Shown: positions 63,263 to 64,000 of the stretch, in pieces
How positions within the stretch are numbered: position 1 is the stretch's first letter
How the letters are laid out: each line of letters opens with the position of its first letter
Assembly (NCBI RefSeq): GCF_037975245.1
Contig: NC_092573.1
Location: forward strand, 14,156,001 to 14,220,000
Direction of reading: 5' to 3'
DNA from: Apostichopus japonicus
Taxonomy: Eukaryota > Echinodermata > Holothuroidea > Aspidochirotida > Stichopodidae
DNA: 64,000 nucleotides
The notes under the pieces: model-generated
Databases searched by the model: none
Told to the model about the DNA's origin: nothing
Seen by the model: the letters and a program-made list of their open reading frames with translations, nothing else
Made by a program: the position numbers and the translations under genes

Positions 63263-64000
63263 CAATTATTTAAGGACTAACACGAATACCCTATGAACAC
63301 TCCCAGATTCTTCCTTTCTCAAGCTTACATTCGTTATGTCGAAGAGGTTCGTCAAACCAACAAGAACACATACATCGTCTGTCAAAGCTTTGGCACTCAG
63401 ACATCATACGTAGACAGTGAGGTTACAAATTCGTAACTACGTTCATAGTTTGTGATGTCACATGTTTCTTGAACATCTGATGATTTACATCCGAAATTTG
63501 CGTTCTTTCTTTTGTCCAGTAATTCAACCCCCAGAAGAAGGGAGTTGCTATCCTGGATGAAACAAGTCAAATGTAACGTCATGGGTAGCCATTCCTCTAT
63601 GTCTACGATATGTAATAACATTTCGGATAGTGTAAACTGTGTCTAGTCTTAACGAAGCATTCACGAAATTAACCATTTTACAGCGGATATAGACATCTTG
63701 TAGAAAACAATCTCTTGGAAGTTCTGTTCCTCTTTGTGTCACAAAGTTGAATATTGATCTTCGACCCATTGGCTAAATACAACAGGAGTTTCCGGTACTG
63801 CTATGTATAATACCAGTTGGAATGTATTGCTCAGTCGTGATACATCCTGCTTCCGCATGTGTTACAGTGACACATCACATAGAAGAGAGTAGCTTACTAC
63901 ACAACTGCAGTATAATTCATCCATCAATGCAAACTTTGATAGACGTGAAGCGACAACCTTAATATCCTCCCGGTTGAATTCAATAGCGATAGGCCTACTG
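63263..64000 (+). repeat. Array unit D, 5' flank, cut by window edge
   Basis: Homologous to 46775-47690 of unit C (and 3700-5770 of unit A) in the same orientation, without the Kolobok-like insert and without the 47320 insert. By the spacing in unit C the signal-peptide exon of a fourth SRCR gene should start roughly 130 bases past the end of the window. Confidence 0.8.

Overview
This is a eukaryotic, intron-rich, repeat-dense stretch of an animal genome. SRCR-domain receptor exons, Penelope-like, CR1/L2-type, Harbinger, hAT-like and THAP/TTAA elements, and P2X7-C-type coding sequence suggest a marine invertebrate deuterostome. An echinoderm such as a sea cucumber or sea urchin is my best guess, because SRCR families are greatly expanded there, but nothing here names the species.

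The backbone is a direct tandem array of one ~14-16 kb unit, all on the + strand. Unit A runs about 700-16870, unit B about 17165-32540, unit C about 42000-56060, and unit D about 63263 to the window edge (truncated). Units A-C each carry a small multi-exon gene for a type I membrane protein: signal peptide exon, optional short stalk exon, one SRCR exon, one transmembrane exon and one cytoplasmic-tail exon. Gene B (20107-27093) is intact. Gene A (5881-13781) has an indel in the TM exon that shifts the tail out of frame. Gene C (47809-53488) has a +1 indel in a G6 run of the SRCR exon. All three SRCR domains lack the same two cysteines (canonical C2 and C7) and keep four. The cytoplasmic tails differ strongly between copies; only copy C has an ITIM-like SEYALV and other tyrosine motifs. 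The array therefore looks like a diversifying family of small, probably immune-type, surface receptors.

Many mobile elements have landed on this scaffold, and the unit copies serve as empty-site controls. In order: a 1.44-kb TTAA-flanked Kolobok-like element with a THAP start (3968-5408); a Penelope-like element with RT and GIY-YIG domains inside a (TA)n tract (about 9165-11561, RT active site lost); a composite hAT-like insertion downstream of gene B (27778-31460) holding a 5'-truncated Penelope remnant and a clean hAT-like element with an 8-bp TSD (29873-30898); another 8-bp-TSD element (34629-34999); a degenerate CR1/L2-type LINE (39220-40793); a 1.25-kb Harbinger-type element (42121-43372); and tRNA-derived SINE heads (700, 42001, 49837, 50209). 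Both Penelope-like tails carry hammerhead-ribozyme cores.

Between units C and D are broken THAP (56776-56988) and P2X7-C (58295-59174, - strand) coding remnants. Just before unit D, a ~1-kb block homologous to the flank of unit C lies inverted (62285-63262), and sequence from the first 345 bases of the window recurs inverted at 61430-61640. So the array has been rearranged by inversion as well as duplication. About 33500-39200 is single-copy sequence in which I see no recognisable gene.
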